A stretch of DNA of 64,000 nt from Verrucomicrobiota bacterium (lineage in GTDB: Bacteria; Verrucomicrobiota; Verrucomicrobiia; Opitutales; Opitutaceae), in the NCBI GenBank assembly GCA_018239845.1, contig JAFEGO010000041.1:1-64000 (forward strand). Reading direction: 5' to 3'. Of the stretch, positions 50,820 through 61,650 are shown one piece after another. A program made the translations under genes and the position numbers. The notes beneath the pieces were generated by a model. That model saw nothing but the letters and a program-made list of their open reading frames with translations. It did no database searches and was not told the DNA's origin. The first letter of the stretch is position 1, and the number at the start of each line of letters is the position of its first letter.

Positions 50820-51577
50820 GGCGCAGCGGGTTTTTGAAAACGCAGCACCATCCAGCTCCCCAGCCAGAAGGGCGCGGCCGGCAGCAGGCCGAGCGTGCGC
50901 TCCAGACCGTTCCACCCCGCGAGCATGAGCCGCGCGACGGGCGGCGGGTTTTCCTCCTGCGCGCAAAAGGTCGCGAGCCGGTACGGTACGCCGCGCACGC
51001 CGTGGCGCGCGACGCACTTGAATCCCTCGGCTTCGAAGATGCGTTTCACCTCCGGCGCGGCGAGCCAGCGCTCGTTGTCGCTGCGGCCGGCCTTGGAGCA
51101 GAAGGGCGACGACGGGTGGCGCAGGAGCCACATCATCCAGTTCTGCCCGTTGGGATCGGCGGAGACACAGAGCCCGCCGGGCTTCAGGACGCGCAGACAC
51201 TCACGCGTCACCGGCGTGAAATCGGGGAAATGGTGCAGCACCGAGCCGAGCATGATGCCGTCCACGCTGTTGTCGGGAAACGGCAGGCGCGCCGCATCCG
51301 CCTCGATCCAGCTCACGCCCGTGCCCCGGTAGTGGGCCCGGCCCGCCCGCAGGAGATCACGCGACAGGTCGCACACGATCACATGCCGCCGGCCGGACTG
51401 CGCCAGCTCGCAGCCAAAGGCCCCGCTGCCGCCGCCCACGTCGAGGATCACACCCTCGGGCAGGGCCGCCGCGCGCAGGAGCCGCCGGTAGCCCGCGGGC
51501 CAGAAGGCCGCGTAGGGCTGCTGGAAGCGCCGGTAGTGGTCGCTCTCGGCGGCGTGGACCTGTTTCAATTCTTCCAT
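50816..51577 (-). CDS. Class I SAM-dependent methyltransferase
   Basis: 253 residues. VILDVGGGSGAFGCELAQSG is the SAM-binding glycine loop, followed by VIVCDLSRDLL, EADAARLPFPDNSVDGIMLGSVLHHF and LRVLKPGGL, the usual class I blocks. Substrate unknown; in this operon a lipid-linked sugar or quinone-like lipid is plausible. The start at 51577 overlaps the GT2 gene end by 13 bases, and the stop overlaps the zinc-ribbon gene start, so it is within one operon. Confidence 0.88.
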   Translation of the reverse strand: MEELKQVHAAESDHYRRFQQPYAAFWPAGYRRLLRAAALPEGVILDVGGGSGAFGCELAQSGRRHVIVCDLSRDLLRAGRAHYRGTGVSWIEADAARLPFPDNSVDGIMLGSVLHHFPDFTPVTRECLRVLKPGGLCVSADPNGQNWMMWLLRHPSSPFCSKAGRSDNERWLAAPEVKRIFEAEGFKCVARHGVRGVPYRLATFCAQEENPPPVARLMLAGWNGLERTLGLLPAAPFWLGSWMVLRFQKPAAP

Positions 51578-52320
51578 CGGGTGAAGAGCCACACGCGCAA
51601 GATGCCCACCGGCACCGTGATCATATCGCGCGCGAAACGGATCTTCGACTCGCCCGCGCGGCGGCTCGCGTAGTCGATGGGAATCTCGATGATCGTCTCG
51701 CCCTTGCGCGCCGCCTTGATCGCCAGCTCGGCCTCGTAGCCGAAGCCCGCGTCGGTCAGCCCGAGGCGCTGCGCATAGTCAGTGTCCCAGGCCTTGAAGC
51801 CGGCGAACACGTCCGTGAGGCGCTGTCCGCAGAGCACGGATACGAGGCCCGAGGCCACGAGGCTGGCGAGGCGCTTGGCGATGGTGATGCTGCCCGGCTC
51901 GCGCGAGGCGCCGTCGCAATAGCGGCTGGAGAACACCAGCCGCGTCCGGCCGTCGAGCAGCGGCGCCACGAGCTCCGGCATCTTTTCCGGGGGAAACTGG
52001 CAGTCGGCGTCGAGCTGCAGCGAGTACGGCGTCTCGGCGAAGTCGATGCCGCGCGCGATGGCAAAGCCCTTCCCATGGTTCACCTTGTAGCTGTGCAGCC
52101 GCAGCCACGGTGCCGCGAGACCGCGGACCACCTCGGCGGTGCGGTCGTGCGAGCCGTCGTCCACCACGAGGATCACCGCCTCGGGCCAGAAGTCGTGCGT
52201 GCGCCGCAGCGTCGCCGCGATCACCTCCTGCTCGTTGAAGGCCGCGATGATGATCGTGAAGCCCCGGCCGGTCGCCGGATCGACGGCGGCGGAGGCGGGC
52301 ATGGGCGTGGCAGGGGACAT
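51565..52320 (-). CDS. Glycosyltransferase family 2 (dolichyl-phosphate mannosyltransferase-like)
   Basis: 251 residues. FTIIIAAFNEQEVIAATL, VVDDGSHDRT and SLQLDADCQFPPE are the GT2 nucleotide-sugar and metal sites; FVFSSRY-like and EAELAIKAARKGETIIEIPIDY parts complete the fold. No transmembrane tail, as in the soluble dolichol- or polyprenol-phosphate sugar synthases. It likely loads a sugar onto a polyprenol phosphate for the membrane transferases of the same operon. It starts four bases behind the Trm112-like gene. The ATG at 52320 is used; the longer frame is not conserved in character. Confidence 0.85.
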   Translation of the reverse strand: MSPATPMPASAAVDPATGRGFTIIIAAFNEQEVIAATLRRTHDFWPEAVILVVDDGSHDRTAEVVRGLAAPWLRLHSYKVNHGKGFAIARGIDFAETPYSLQLDADCQFPPEKMPELVAPLLDGRTRLVFSSRYCDGASREPGSITIAKRLASLVASGLVSVLCGQRLTDVFAGFKAWDTDYAQRLGLTDAGFGYEAELAIKAARKGETIIEIPIDYASRRAGESKIRFARDMITVPVGILRVWLFTRWKN

Positions 52321-52324
52321 GGGG

Positions 52325-52579
52325 TTAGGAAACAGGCAGCGCCACGGCTTCGGCGGCGACGAGGGCCGCGATGCCGGCCGTGATGGGATAAAACCGCGCG
52401 CCATCCGCGCGCACGAACCCGCCGTCGAGCGCCGTGTCGAGGCGGCGGCCACCCGCCGTGACCAACGTGCCGGCCGCGATGCGGACATTGAGCGCGGCGA
52501 CAAGGTCCGCGGACGCCGGGGCCAGCGGAGCATGGTTCTCCGGACAGCAATACGGCGCGGGGGGCAGGGAGTCGTTCAT
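52325..52579 (-). CDS. Trm112-family small protein
   Basis: 84 residues. CCPENHAPL near the N-terminus and DGARFYPITAGIAAL near the C-terminus are the two halves of the Trm112 / UPF0434 fold. Only the first Cys pair is present; the second pair is missing. In eukaryotes and archaea Trm112 activates methyltransferases. Here a methyltransferase is two genes downstream in the same operon, so an activating partner role is plausible. Confidence 0.7.
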   Translation of the reverse strand: MNDSLPPAPYCCPENHAPLAPASADLVAALNVRIAAGTLVTAGGRRLDTALDGGFVRADGARFYPITAGIAALVAAEAVALPVS

Positions 52580-52594
52580 GGCGCAGCCGACATT

Positions 52595-54484
52595 TCAGCG
52601 AACCATCCGGCCGCGCAATCCCGGACCCTCGGGCCGGACCTTCAGCCTGAAGTACCTTGCGCCGCGCTGGTTGGGGTCGAGCGGGTCGTTGCCGAAGGTC
52701 CCCACCGCGTCGTAGTTTTCCAGCACCCAGGTCAGGATCTGCCGGCCATGGCCCGGAGTGTCGCCATAGCGCTGCACGCCGTATTCGCGCAGGTCGCGGC
52801 TCGTGACGATCACCCACTCCGGCGGATCGGTGCGCAGTTCGCGCACCAGCCCCGCCTCGCGGCCCTCCGCCAGGGCCCCGGCAAAAAAATGCATCGTGCG
52901 CAGCGGCGTCGCGCGGCGCGCGAGGTAGTTGATCATGATGCCCTCGGGCAAAATCAGCACGCGCTCCTCCGGCCCCACCCGCTCGTCCACGTAGTCCGCC
53001 GAGAGCCGCACGATCTCGTTCACCGGCTCGATCCGGCCCGGCAGATAGTACATGCGGTCCGGCCCGCGCCCGATCTCCAGCGTGCGCAGCTCGAGCACAG
53101 CCGTGGAGCGGCGGATTTCCTGCACCGCGAGCAGGCTCACCAGCGCCAGGACCGCCGCGGCCGCGATGCGGCGGGCCCAGCGTCCGTCCAACCGCCGCGG
53201 CCAGTCGGCCGCCAGCGCGGCCACGATGACCATCGCCGCCACGGCGGCTTGGTAAAAACCGTAGTGATAAACCCGCCCGAAGAGCGGCATGCGCGCCAGC
53301 ATCAGCAGACCCAGCGCGGCAAACAGCACGCGCGCCTCGGCCGCCCCGAGCGGTGCGCCCGCCCGCCGCGCCTTTTCCCAGTCCCACGCCGCCACGAGCC
53401 CGGCCGCCAGCACCAGCGGGATCAGCGCATAGCCCGCCTCACCGTAAATCGCGAACCAGCCGGCGGTCCCCGCCCCGCCCACCAGCACCGCCGCGATGAC
53501 CCAGCCGAGCCAGCGCCACCCGCTTTCCCACTCCAGCTCCCGGCCCGCGCGCCGTGCGCCCAGCCAGATGACGACGAGCAAGGCCGCCACGATTGCCGTC
53601 ACAAACAGATGCGACTTGAGGTGCAGCCACGGCGCGTCGAGGCCGGAGAACGTGAGCTGCACCTTTTCCCCGACATAGCGCGACTGCACCACGGCGTTGT
53701 AAACCGCCTGCCCCGCCGTCTTCAGCGCCGTCCAGCCCGGCATGAAGCGCATGAACCAAACCGTGAACCCTACCACCGGCGCCACCAGCGCGACGAGAAA
53801 GCAGGCCGCCTCGCGCCAGCGCGGCCGCCGCCCCGCGCGCCAGTCCAGCGCCACGGCCACGGCCGTCACACCGAGCGCCGCGAGCAGGCACTCGAACTTG
53901 AGCACCGCCGCCAGCCCCGCGCAAAAACCCGCCGCCGCTGCCCAGCGCACCGCGCCGGTGCGTCGCCATTTTAGCAATACCACGGTTAGCATCACGCACG
54001 CCAGGAGGCCGTGCACCGCTTCGTGCGCGTAGGGCGTGAGGTAGTTGTAGTTGCCGCGGTCCGTCAGCTGGACGAACGAGAAAACCGCCACGAAAAACCC
54101 CGCGCCCGCCGTCGCGCCCGCCCGGCCCCAGCCGCGCCGGAGCAGCAGGTACGCCGTCACGGTGAGCACCGTCCAAACGGCGAGATTGAACAGCGCGAGG
54201 TGCATGATGCCCGGGCCCGCCACGCGGAATACCGCGGCGTTGACGTAGGCCGACAGCGGCCCGTAGAGCGACTCGACCTCGCGGCCGAACACCGCGCCGT
54301 GCGAGATGCGCCACGGCAGGTAAAGTTCGCGCCCGAAATCGATCACCGCGTCCGGCCACTTGCGCCATGACACCGCGAGCAGAGCCGCCGCAAGGGCCGC
54401 GAGCCCCGCGATGGCCAGCGCCTCGGCGCCATGCCGCCGCCACCAAGGCCCGGCCACCGCCCCGCCGGGGCCTGCGCCGATCAT
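52595..54484 (-). CDS. GT-C-like multi-pass membrane glycosyltransferase, tandem paralogue A
   Basis: 629 residues with about 11 hydrophobic helices and a soluble C-terminal domain. DFGRELYLPWRISHGAVFGREVESLYGPLSAYVNAAVFRVAGPG in the first loop resembles the acidic catalytic loop of GT-C enzymes (GT39/ArnT type). The C-terminal extramembrane domain has GRGPDRMYYLPGRIEPVNEIV and VIVTSRDLREYGVQRYG. It probably transfers a sugar from a polyprenol carrier in the periplasm. A GTG at 54559 is an alternative start. It is 129 bases after its paralogue. Confidence 0.75.
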   Translation of the reverse strand: MIGAGPGGAVAGPWWRRHGAEALAIAGLAALAAALLAVSWRKWPDAVIDFGRELYLPWRISHGAVFGREVESLYGPLSAYVNAAVFRVAGPGIMHLALFNLAVWTVLTVTAYLLLRRGWGRAGATAGAGFFVAVFSFVQLTDRGNYNYLTPYAHEAVHGLLACVMLTVVLLKWRRTGAVRWAAAAGFCAGLAAVLKFECLLAALGVTAVAVALDWRAGRRPRWREAACFLVALVAPVVGFTVWFMRFMPGWTALKTAGQAVYNAVVQSRYVGEKVQLTFSGLDAPWLHLKSHLFVTAIVAALLVVIWLGARRAGRELEWESGWRWLGWVIAAVLVGGAGTAGWFAIYGEAGYALIPLVLAAGLVAAWDWEKARRAGAPLGAAEARVLFAALGLLMLARMPLFGRVYHYGFYQAAVAAMVIVAALAADWPRRLDGRWARRIAAAAVLALVSLLAVQEIRRSTAVLELRTLEIGRGPDRMYYLPGRIEPVNEIVRLSADYVDERVGPEERVLILPEGIMINYLARRATPLRTMHFFAGALAEGREAGLVRELRTDPPEWVIVTSRDLREYGVQRYGDTPGHGRQILTWVLENYDAVGTFGNDPLDPNQRGARYFRLKVRPEGPGLRGRMVR

Positions 54485-54613
54485 GGCGGATTGGCGGCCA
54501 TCGTGAACCGCCGGGGTTTCGCGGCGTGCCGCGTTATTTTCGTTGCCAGCTTCAAGCACGGATAAAATTTCCCCACCGCCCTGCCGGGCTCAAGCGTATC
54601 CCGCGTAACGCAC

Positions 54614-56497
54614 CTACTTTGCGCCCGCCGCCGGGAGCGGACGGATGCGCCGGTAAAAATGCACCTTGAGCCGCGAAGGCGTCGGGAACCTCGGCCCGAT
54701 CTCGGTCTCCAGCTTGTAGTCAGCCTTCACCCAGCGCATGAGCAGCTCGCCGTTGCCCACGCCCGTGCCAAAGGCCGGCAGGCCGTGCTCGCTGAGATTG
54801 ACGTCGATCACCGCGACCCACTCCGGAGGCTGCTGTTTCAACTGCCCCACGAGCTCCGCCTCAGCGCCCTCCGCCAATGGACCGGCGAAGTACTGCGTCG
54901 GCCCCGGCGGCGCCTCCCGGCGGCTGAGGTAATTGATCATGATGCCGTAGGGCAGGATGAGCAGCTTGTCCTTCGGGCCGATGCGGCCCTCGGTGAACTG
55001 AATGGTTGCCTTCGTCACCGCCGCCGCCACCCGCACATCGGGCTGGAAATACAGCATGCGGTCGGCCCCCTCGCCCACCGGAAACGTGCGCGCGTTGAGC
55101 ACCATGAGCGAGGTGGCGGTGATCCGTCCCGCCCACCCCGCGACCAGCGCCAGCAGCGCGAAGGCCGCGATGCCCTGCGTCGGACCGTGCCGGCTGAAGC
55201 GCCGCGGCCAGTCCGCCGCGAAGCCCGCAACCACCACCATCGCCGCGACCGCCGCCTGGTAAAATCCATAGTGGGCCACCCGGCCGTTCAACAGCATGCG
55301 CAGCATCATCGCCATGCCCAGCACGCCAAACAACCACCGCGCCTCCGCCGCCGCGGTATCCAAACCTTCCCGTCGCGCCACGAACCAGTCCCGGACCGCC
55401 GCGGCCGTCGCAATCGCCGTCAGGCCCAGCAGTGCAAATCCCGGGCCCTGCTCCCAGGCGGCCGACAGCCAGCCGAGCAAGCCCGCGAGCCCCGCCAGGA
55501 AAATCGCGCCCACCCAACCCAGCCAGGTCCAGCCCTGCCGCAGGCGGATCTCGCGCCCCGCCAGCCGCGCCGCCGCCAGGACCGCCCCGATGACCAGGAC
55601 CGTCACCCCGGTCGCGACCGCATGCTGCCGAAGGTGCAGCCACGGCGCGTCGAAGCCCGAGAACTGCAGCTGCACCCGCTCCTCGAGGAAACGCGATTCG
55701 AAGACCACGTTCGCCACGGCCTGCGCCGCCGTCGCCAGCGCGTCGTCCCACGCCAGGTAAAACGAAAAATAAACCGCAAACGCCGCCATCGGCAGCACCG
55801 CCCCCAGGCCGAAGGCCGCGGCCTCGCGCCAGGTGGTGTGCTGGCGTGCACCCCAGCGCACGAGCATGCCGGCCGCCGCCACCAGCGCGGCCGCCACGAG
55901 GCACTCGATCTTCAGCACCGCCGTGAGCCCGAGCAACAGGCCGGCCGCCGCCGCGAGGCCGACCGATTGACGCCGGCGCCAGCGGAGCATGACATAGACC
56001 AGCGCCACGCAGGCCAGCAGCCCGTGCGTCGCCTCGTGCGCGTAGGGCGTCGCGTAGTTGTAGTTGCCGCCCACGGTGAGCTGGGAAAATGAAAACACCG
56101 CGACAAACACCGCGCTTCCCGCCCACGCCCCCAGCCGTCCCCACCCCTCGCGCAGCACCGCGTAGCTCAGCCCCAGCAGCGCCGCGTAAAACGCCAGGTT
56201 CGCATAGACGAGGTGCATGATCCCCGGGCCCCAGACGCGGAAGATCGCAGCGTTGATATAACCCGACAGCGGCCCGTAAGGCAGGTCGAGCTCGCGGCCA
56301 AACACCGCGCCTTCCGTCAGCCGCCACGGCAGGTAAACCTGCCCGCCGAAATCGACCAGTGCTGACGGCCAGCGCCGCCAGGACTCCGCCAGCAGCCAAC
56401 CGACCAGCAGCCCCAGCGAGACCAGCGCAGGGAGATCCCAGCGCCAGCTCCACGGCGGGGTCGGCCGGCGGTCAGCCGGATGGGGTTGCTCATTCAT
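54614..56497 (-). CDS. GT-C-like multi-pass membrane glycosyltransferase, tandem paralogue B
   Basis: 627 residues and the same architecture as the gene at 52595: DFGGQVYLPWRLTEGAVFGRELDLPYGPLSGYINAAIFRVWGPG in the first loop, LTVGGNYNYATPYAHEATHGLLACV in the third, and a C-terminal domain with EGADRMLYFQPDVR and VAVIDVNLSEHGLPAFGTG. Extensive identity shows a tandem duplication. It heads the leftward operon that continues through the GT2 and methyltransferase genes. Confidence 0.75.
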   Translation of the reverse strand: MNEQPHPADRRPTPPWSWRWDLPALVSLGLLVGWLLAESWRRWPSALVDFGGQVYLPWRLTEGAVFGRELDLPYGPLSGYINAAIFRVWGPGIMHLVYANLAFYAALLGLSYAVLREGWGRLGAWAGSAVFVAVFSFSQLTVGGNYNYATPYAHEATHGLLACVALVYVMLRWRRRQSVGLAAAAGLLLGLTAVLKIECLVAAALVAAAGMLVRWGARQHTTWREAAAFGLGAVLPMAAFAVYFSFYLAWDDALATAAQAVANVVFESRFLEERVQLQFSGFDAPWLHLRQHAVATGVTVLVIGAVLAAARLAGREIRLRQGWTWLGWVGAIFLAGLAGLLGWLSAAWEQGPGFALLGLTAIATAAAVRDWFVARREGLDTAAAEARWLFGVLGMAMMLRMLLNGRVAHYGFYQAAVAAMVVVAGFAADWPRRFSRHGPTQGIAAFALLALVAGWAGRITATSLMVLNARTFPVGEGADRMLYFQPDVRVAAAVTKATIQFTEGRIGPKDKLLILPYGIMINYLSRREAPPGPTQYFAGPLAEGAEAELVGQLKQQPPEWVAVIDVNLSEHGLPAFGTGVGNGELLMRWVKADYKLETEIGPRFPTPSRLKVHFYRRIRPLPAAGAK

Positions 56498-56667
56498 CGC
56501 TGGAGGGATGCGCTCATCGTTGAAGCAGCCCGCCCTGCTGCAAGCCCCGGTTGCAGCCGCTGTTCAGGCCTCCCGCTCGTCCGGGGCGATCCCGCCGCCT
56601 GACATTTCCGTCAGACACCCCTCCGCCAACGGTTGCCAGCCGCGCCCCGCCCTGCCCTGCTCGTCCC

Positions 56668-57183
56668 ATGCCCGTCCTCGCCACCCCGCGCCTCGTTCTG
56701 CGCGAACTCCACGCCGGCGACGCCCCGTTCATCATCCGCCTCGTCAACGACCCCGCGTGGCTCCGCTTCATCGGCGACCGCGGCATCCGCACCCCCGACG
56801 ACGCCCGCGCCTACATCGTCAACGGCCCGGTCACCATGTACGCGCGCTGCGGATTCGGCCTCTGGCTCGCCGAGCTCAAGGCCACCGGCGCGCCCATCGG
56901 CATCTGCGGCCTCATCCGCCGCGACACCCTGCCCGACGTGGACCTCGGCTTCGCGCTGCTCCCGGAGTTCTGCGGCCAGGGCTATGCGCACGAAGCCGCC
57001 GCGGCTTCGGTGGCCTATGCCCGTGACACGGCGGCCCTCGCGCGCCTCGTGGCCATCACCTCACCCGACAACCTTCGCTCACAGGCCCTGTTGAAAAAAC
57101 TCGGCTTCACCTACGAGCGCACCCTGCGCCTGACCGAGACGGGCCCCGAGAGCCATCTCTACGGCCTGCGACTCAAGCCGTGA
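56668..57183 (+). CDS. GNAT-family N-acetyltransferase
   Basis: 171 residues. LATPRLVLRELHAGDAPFIIRLVND, then IGICGLIRRDTLPDVDLGFALLPEFCGQGYAHEAAAASVAYA, the acetyl-CoA loop being the QGYAHEA segment, and ITSPDNLRSQALLKKLGFTYE at the end, correspond to RimJ/RimL-type acetyltransferases. Target unknown. The start at 56668 gives a standard N-terminus; a longer frame reaches back 39 codons without homologous character. Confidence 0.88.
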   Translation: MPVLATPRLVLRELHAGDAPFIIRLVNDPAWLRFIGDRGIRTPDDARAYIVNGPVTMYARCGFGLWLAELKATGAPIGICGLIRRDTLPDVDLGFALLPEFCGQGYAHEAAAASVAYARDTAALARLVAITSPDNLRSQALLKKLGFTYERTLRLTETGPESHLYGLRLKP

Positions 57184-57188
57184 TCGCG

Positions 57189-57857
57189 TCACCGGGGGCG
57201 TGATACATTAAGCTGCGCGATCAGATCCGCGTGGGTCCCGCGGATCGGCGAGGTCTCCAGGAATTTCTCCGCCAGCTCCTTCCGCCCGCGGGCGCGCAAC
57301 CCGGCATAGACGAGCAGCTCGAACTGCAGGTTCAGCTCCTTGTGCTCTGCCTCCAGCCCGAGGGCCGCGAGGAGAAACATCAGCGCCTCCACCGTCGAAA
57401 AGCGTCCGTCCGCCTCCTGCTGCGTGCGCAGCCAGTAGCGGCTCTCGCCCGTCATCGGCAGGCTCACGAGCCGCCCCCAGCCGCTCACCTCGCGCCGCAG
57501 GTGCGTCGCCTCGCTCCAAGAGCCGTCGAGCAGCAGCACCTGCAAGGTGGCGGGATCCAGCCCGGGCGACAGCGCCTCGCCTGCCGGGTGCAGCACAAGC
57601 AGCTCGCGGCCGGGCGCGCGGATGGCATCGGCTTCGAGCCGGCCGTTCTCCGGCGTGAAATGCTGGCCGGAGTCCGGAAACACGCGCTTGATCAGCCGGC
57701 CCGTGCTGCTCGGCCGCCAGCGTTCGTTGCGGTGCATGAGCACGTCGATGCGCAGGGGGCACGCGAGGGTGGTTAAGCCCGCGCAGATGCACCAGCGCGG
57801 CGGCTGCCGGCAGGCCGCGCAACGCGGGCTTGGATTGTTGGGATCGATGCGCGCCAT
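57189..57857 (-). CDS. DTW-domain protein (tRNA-uridine aminocarboxypropyltransferase-like)
   Basis: 222 residues. The zinc-binding lead CAACRQPPRWCICAGL, then PLRIDVLMHRNERWRPSSTGRLIKRVF, LLLDGSWSEATHLRRE (the family motif, DGSW in place of the DGTW type) and ESRYWLRTQQEADGRFSTVEALMFLL match the DTW family, which adds an aminocarboxypropyl group to uridine in tRNA using SAM. It is convergent with the GNAT gene, with a 5-base gap. Confidence 0.85.
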   Translation of the reverse strand: MARIDPNNPSPRCAACRQPPRWCICAGLTTLACPLRIDVLMHRNERWRPSSTGRLIKRVFPDSGQHFTPENGRLEADAIRAPGRELLVLHPAGEALSPGLDPATLQVLLLDGSWSEATHLRREVSGWGRLVSLPMTGESRYWLRTQQEADGRFSTVEALMFLLAALGLEAEHKELNLQFELLVYAGLRARGRKELAEKFLETSPIRGTHADLIAQLNVSRPR

Positions 57858-57916
57858 CAGCCCGCATCGGGCCCGGGAATCGCGCAGGCGTCAACGCACG
57901 GCTGGCCTTAGACGGC

Positions 57917-59497
57917 TCAGCCCTCCGCTGGCGGGTCCTTGGGCTCTTCCTGCACGCGGCGCTTGAGCTTGACGCGCTTCCGCAGCTCGCCCGGGGGACT
58001 CGTCGTCTCGCCGGCATCGCTGGTCGTGCTCACAATCTCCGGCAACGGCGCCGGGATCGGCGGAGCCGATTCCACCGGCGGTGGCGGCGGGGCCACCGGC
58101 TCCGGCACCCGGGCCACTTCCACCGGAGCGGGCGGTACGACCGGCTCGGGCATGGGTTCCGGCGCGGGGACACGCCGCACGGGCCGCACCGGCGGCGCCG
58201 CAGGCACGACCGGCTCAGCCGGCTCGACCGGAGGGAGCCCGTCGGAAAGGCCCTGTTCGCGAGCGGCCCTGGCCTCCGCGAGTTTTTCCGCGCGGTCGAG
58301 TTCACTGACCGTGGAAAACGGGATCGCCGTGCCGGTGAGGGCGACCGAGATCGCCGAGCGCAGCTCGCGCGGATCGGGACGCTTGGAAAACACCGCGGCC
58401 ACGCCGTGCGCGCCGAGTCGCTCGCGGGTATCCTCATCCGGCGTGTCGGTCACGAAGATCGCCTTGAGCTTCGGCAACACCTGGCGTGCCTCGGTCAGCA
58501 CCTCGAGGCTGCTCATGCCGGCCATCTGCTGGTTGAGCACGATCAGGTCGAAGCGGATCGCGTTGACCGCCGCGAGGGCCTCCGGCCCGGAGGCGCAGGC
58601 GACCACGGTGTTGTCACCCGTGGAGGTCAGCAGCGTGAGCATTTCGCGCAGGCTGGGCGACTCTTCCACGAGCAGGATTTTTTGCAGATGGGCGGGTAGG
58701 CTCACCGCGAGCTGCCGGTAATCCACCATGACGCGCGGCGCCGGCTCGGGCTCAGGGGTCGGCGCGGGCTCCGCCGGCAGCACGGGCAACGGGATCGCCG
58801 GCGGGCGCGGGCGGTAGCGCGGCAGGCTCTTACCCTTGCCGCCCGGCAGCAACAGCACGCCGGCCGCCACGCAGCCGAGCAGGCCGAGGCTCACGCCGGC
58901 GAGCAGCCGCCGGTGGCGCACCGCGGCTTCCTCCGCAGCGGTGGCCGCGATCCGGTCGCTCCACTCGCTCTGGTGCACGCCGCGCAGGGCCGTGATGGCG
59001 GGGCGGATCTCCGTCGTCACGAGCGGCAGCAGCGTATTGACCGCGTACTGCCGCGAGTGCGGCGTGAGGCCCGAGCCCTGTTCATCGTAGGCAAACCAGC
59101 GTTGTTCGAGGGTCCCCGCGAGGGTCCGCAGCGGATCGAGCGCGCCGGCGAGCGCCGGGTTGGCGGTCTCAGGATCGTTGGCCAGCGCGTCGAGGCCGGC
59201 GATTTTTTGCCGGAGCGCCGCCACCTGCGCGCGGATCTGCACCTGCTGCCGGCTCCACTTGTCGTAACTGGCGGGAGTCGCGGTGCGAGTCTGCACGTCG
59301 AGCAGGTAAACCTTCAGCGCCTCCGCCGCAGCATCCATCTCCTGGTTGGCGGTGAGCACGCGGCGCGAGGTCTGGCTGAGCGCGGCGTTGGTCGTCTCCA
59401 GCCGCGCGATCCGGCCGTTGCCGCGGTAGATCACGGCGCCCGCGACGAGCGCCGCCACGCCGCAGCCGGCCAAGAGGATTTTTCGAAGCAACGTCAT
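57917..59497 (-). CDS. Membrane-anchored protein with extracytoplasmic sensor segment and pseudo-receiver domain
   Basis: 526 residues. TM1 about 8-22, a helical extracytoplasmic segment about 30-195, TM2 about 199-217, a proline-rich linker, then a response-regulator fold at about 271-385: ILLVEESPSLREMLTLL (Glu278/Glu279 in the acidic pocket), DLIVLNQQMAGMSSLEVL where the phosphoacceptor position is Asn322 rather than Asp, Thr350 and Lys372. A long proline/valine-rich tail ends in Lys/Arg stretches. Phosphotransfer is therefore unlikely in the usual way. It lies 152 bases downstream of a hybrid kinase gene on the same strand. Confidence 0.8.
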   Translation of the reverse strand: MTLLRKILLAGCGVAALVAGAVIYRGNGRIARLETTNAALSQTSRRVLTANQEMDAAAEALKVYLLDVQTRTATPASYDKWSRQQVQIRAQVAALRQKIAGLDALANDPETANPALAGALDPLRTLAGTLEQRWFAYDEQGSGLTPHSRQYAVNTLLPLVTTEIRPAITALRGVHQSEWSDRIAATAAEEAAVRHRRLLAGVSLGLLGCVAAGVLLLPGGKGKSLPRYRPRPPAIPLPVLPAEPAPTPEPEPAPRVMVDYRQLAVSLPAHLQKILLVEESPSLREMLTLLTSTGDNTVVACASGPEALAAVNAIRFDLIVLNQQMAGMSSLEVLTEARQVLPKLKAIFVTDTPDEDTRERLGAHGVAAVFSKRPDPRELRSAISVALTGTAIPFSTVSELDRAEKLAEARAAREQGLSDGLPPVEPAEPVVPAAPPVRPVRRVPAPEPMPEPVVPPAPVEVARVPEPVAPPPPPVESAPPIPAPLPEIVSTTSDAGETTSPPGELRKRVKLKRRVQEEPKDPPAEG

Positions 59498-59616
59498 CGT
59501 GAAGCGGACGGCGGAAGGAAGTCGCCCGGCCAAATGCTGGAACCACCGTCCGCCGGTGAGCAAGGCGGAACGCGTCCGCCATCATCCCCTTGTGATGCAA
59601 ACAACCGTCAGCTGCA

Positions 59617-59636
59617 CCTTCGGCTTAAGCCGAAGG
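59617..59636. repeat. Perfect 20-base palindrome between kinase and pseudo-receiver genes
   Basis: CCTTCGGCTTAAGCCGAAGG is its own reverse complement. It lies between the hybrid kinase stop and the next start and may form a small hairpin in the transcript. The flanking words (GGCGCC) resemble the dispersed repeats described above. Confidence 0.6.
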
Positions 59637-59649
59637 CGCCAGCCCTGTA

Positions 59650-61509
<1,860 letters not shown>

Positions 61510-61650
61510 TCGGCTGGACGGGGAGGTAGCCGCAATAGAGCACAAGGCCCCGCGCTCGCCCAGCAAAACTAGGCCGGTTTTCGGCTCTGCGCACCGTTTC
61601 CCGGTTGCTGCCGAGAAATCCCCCAGCCCCACCGGCCTTTGACAGGGTTT

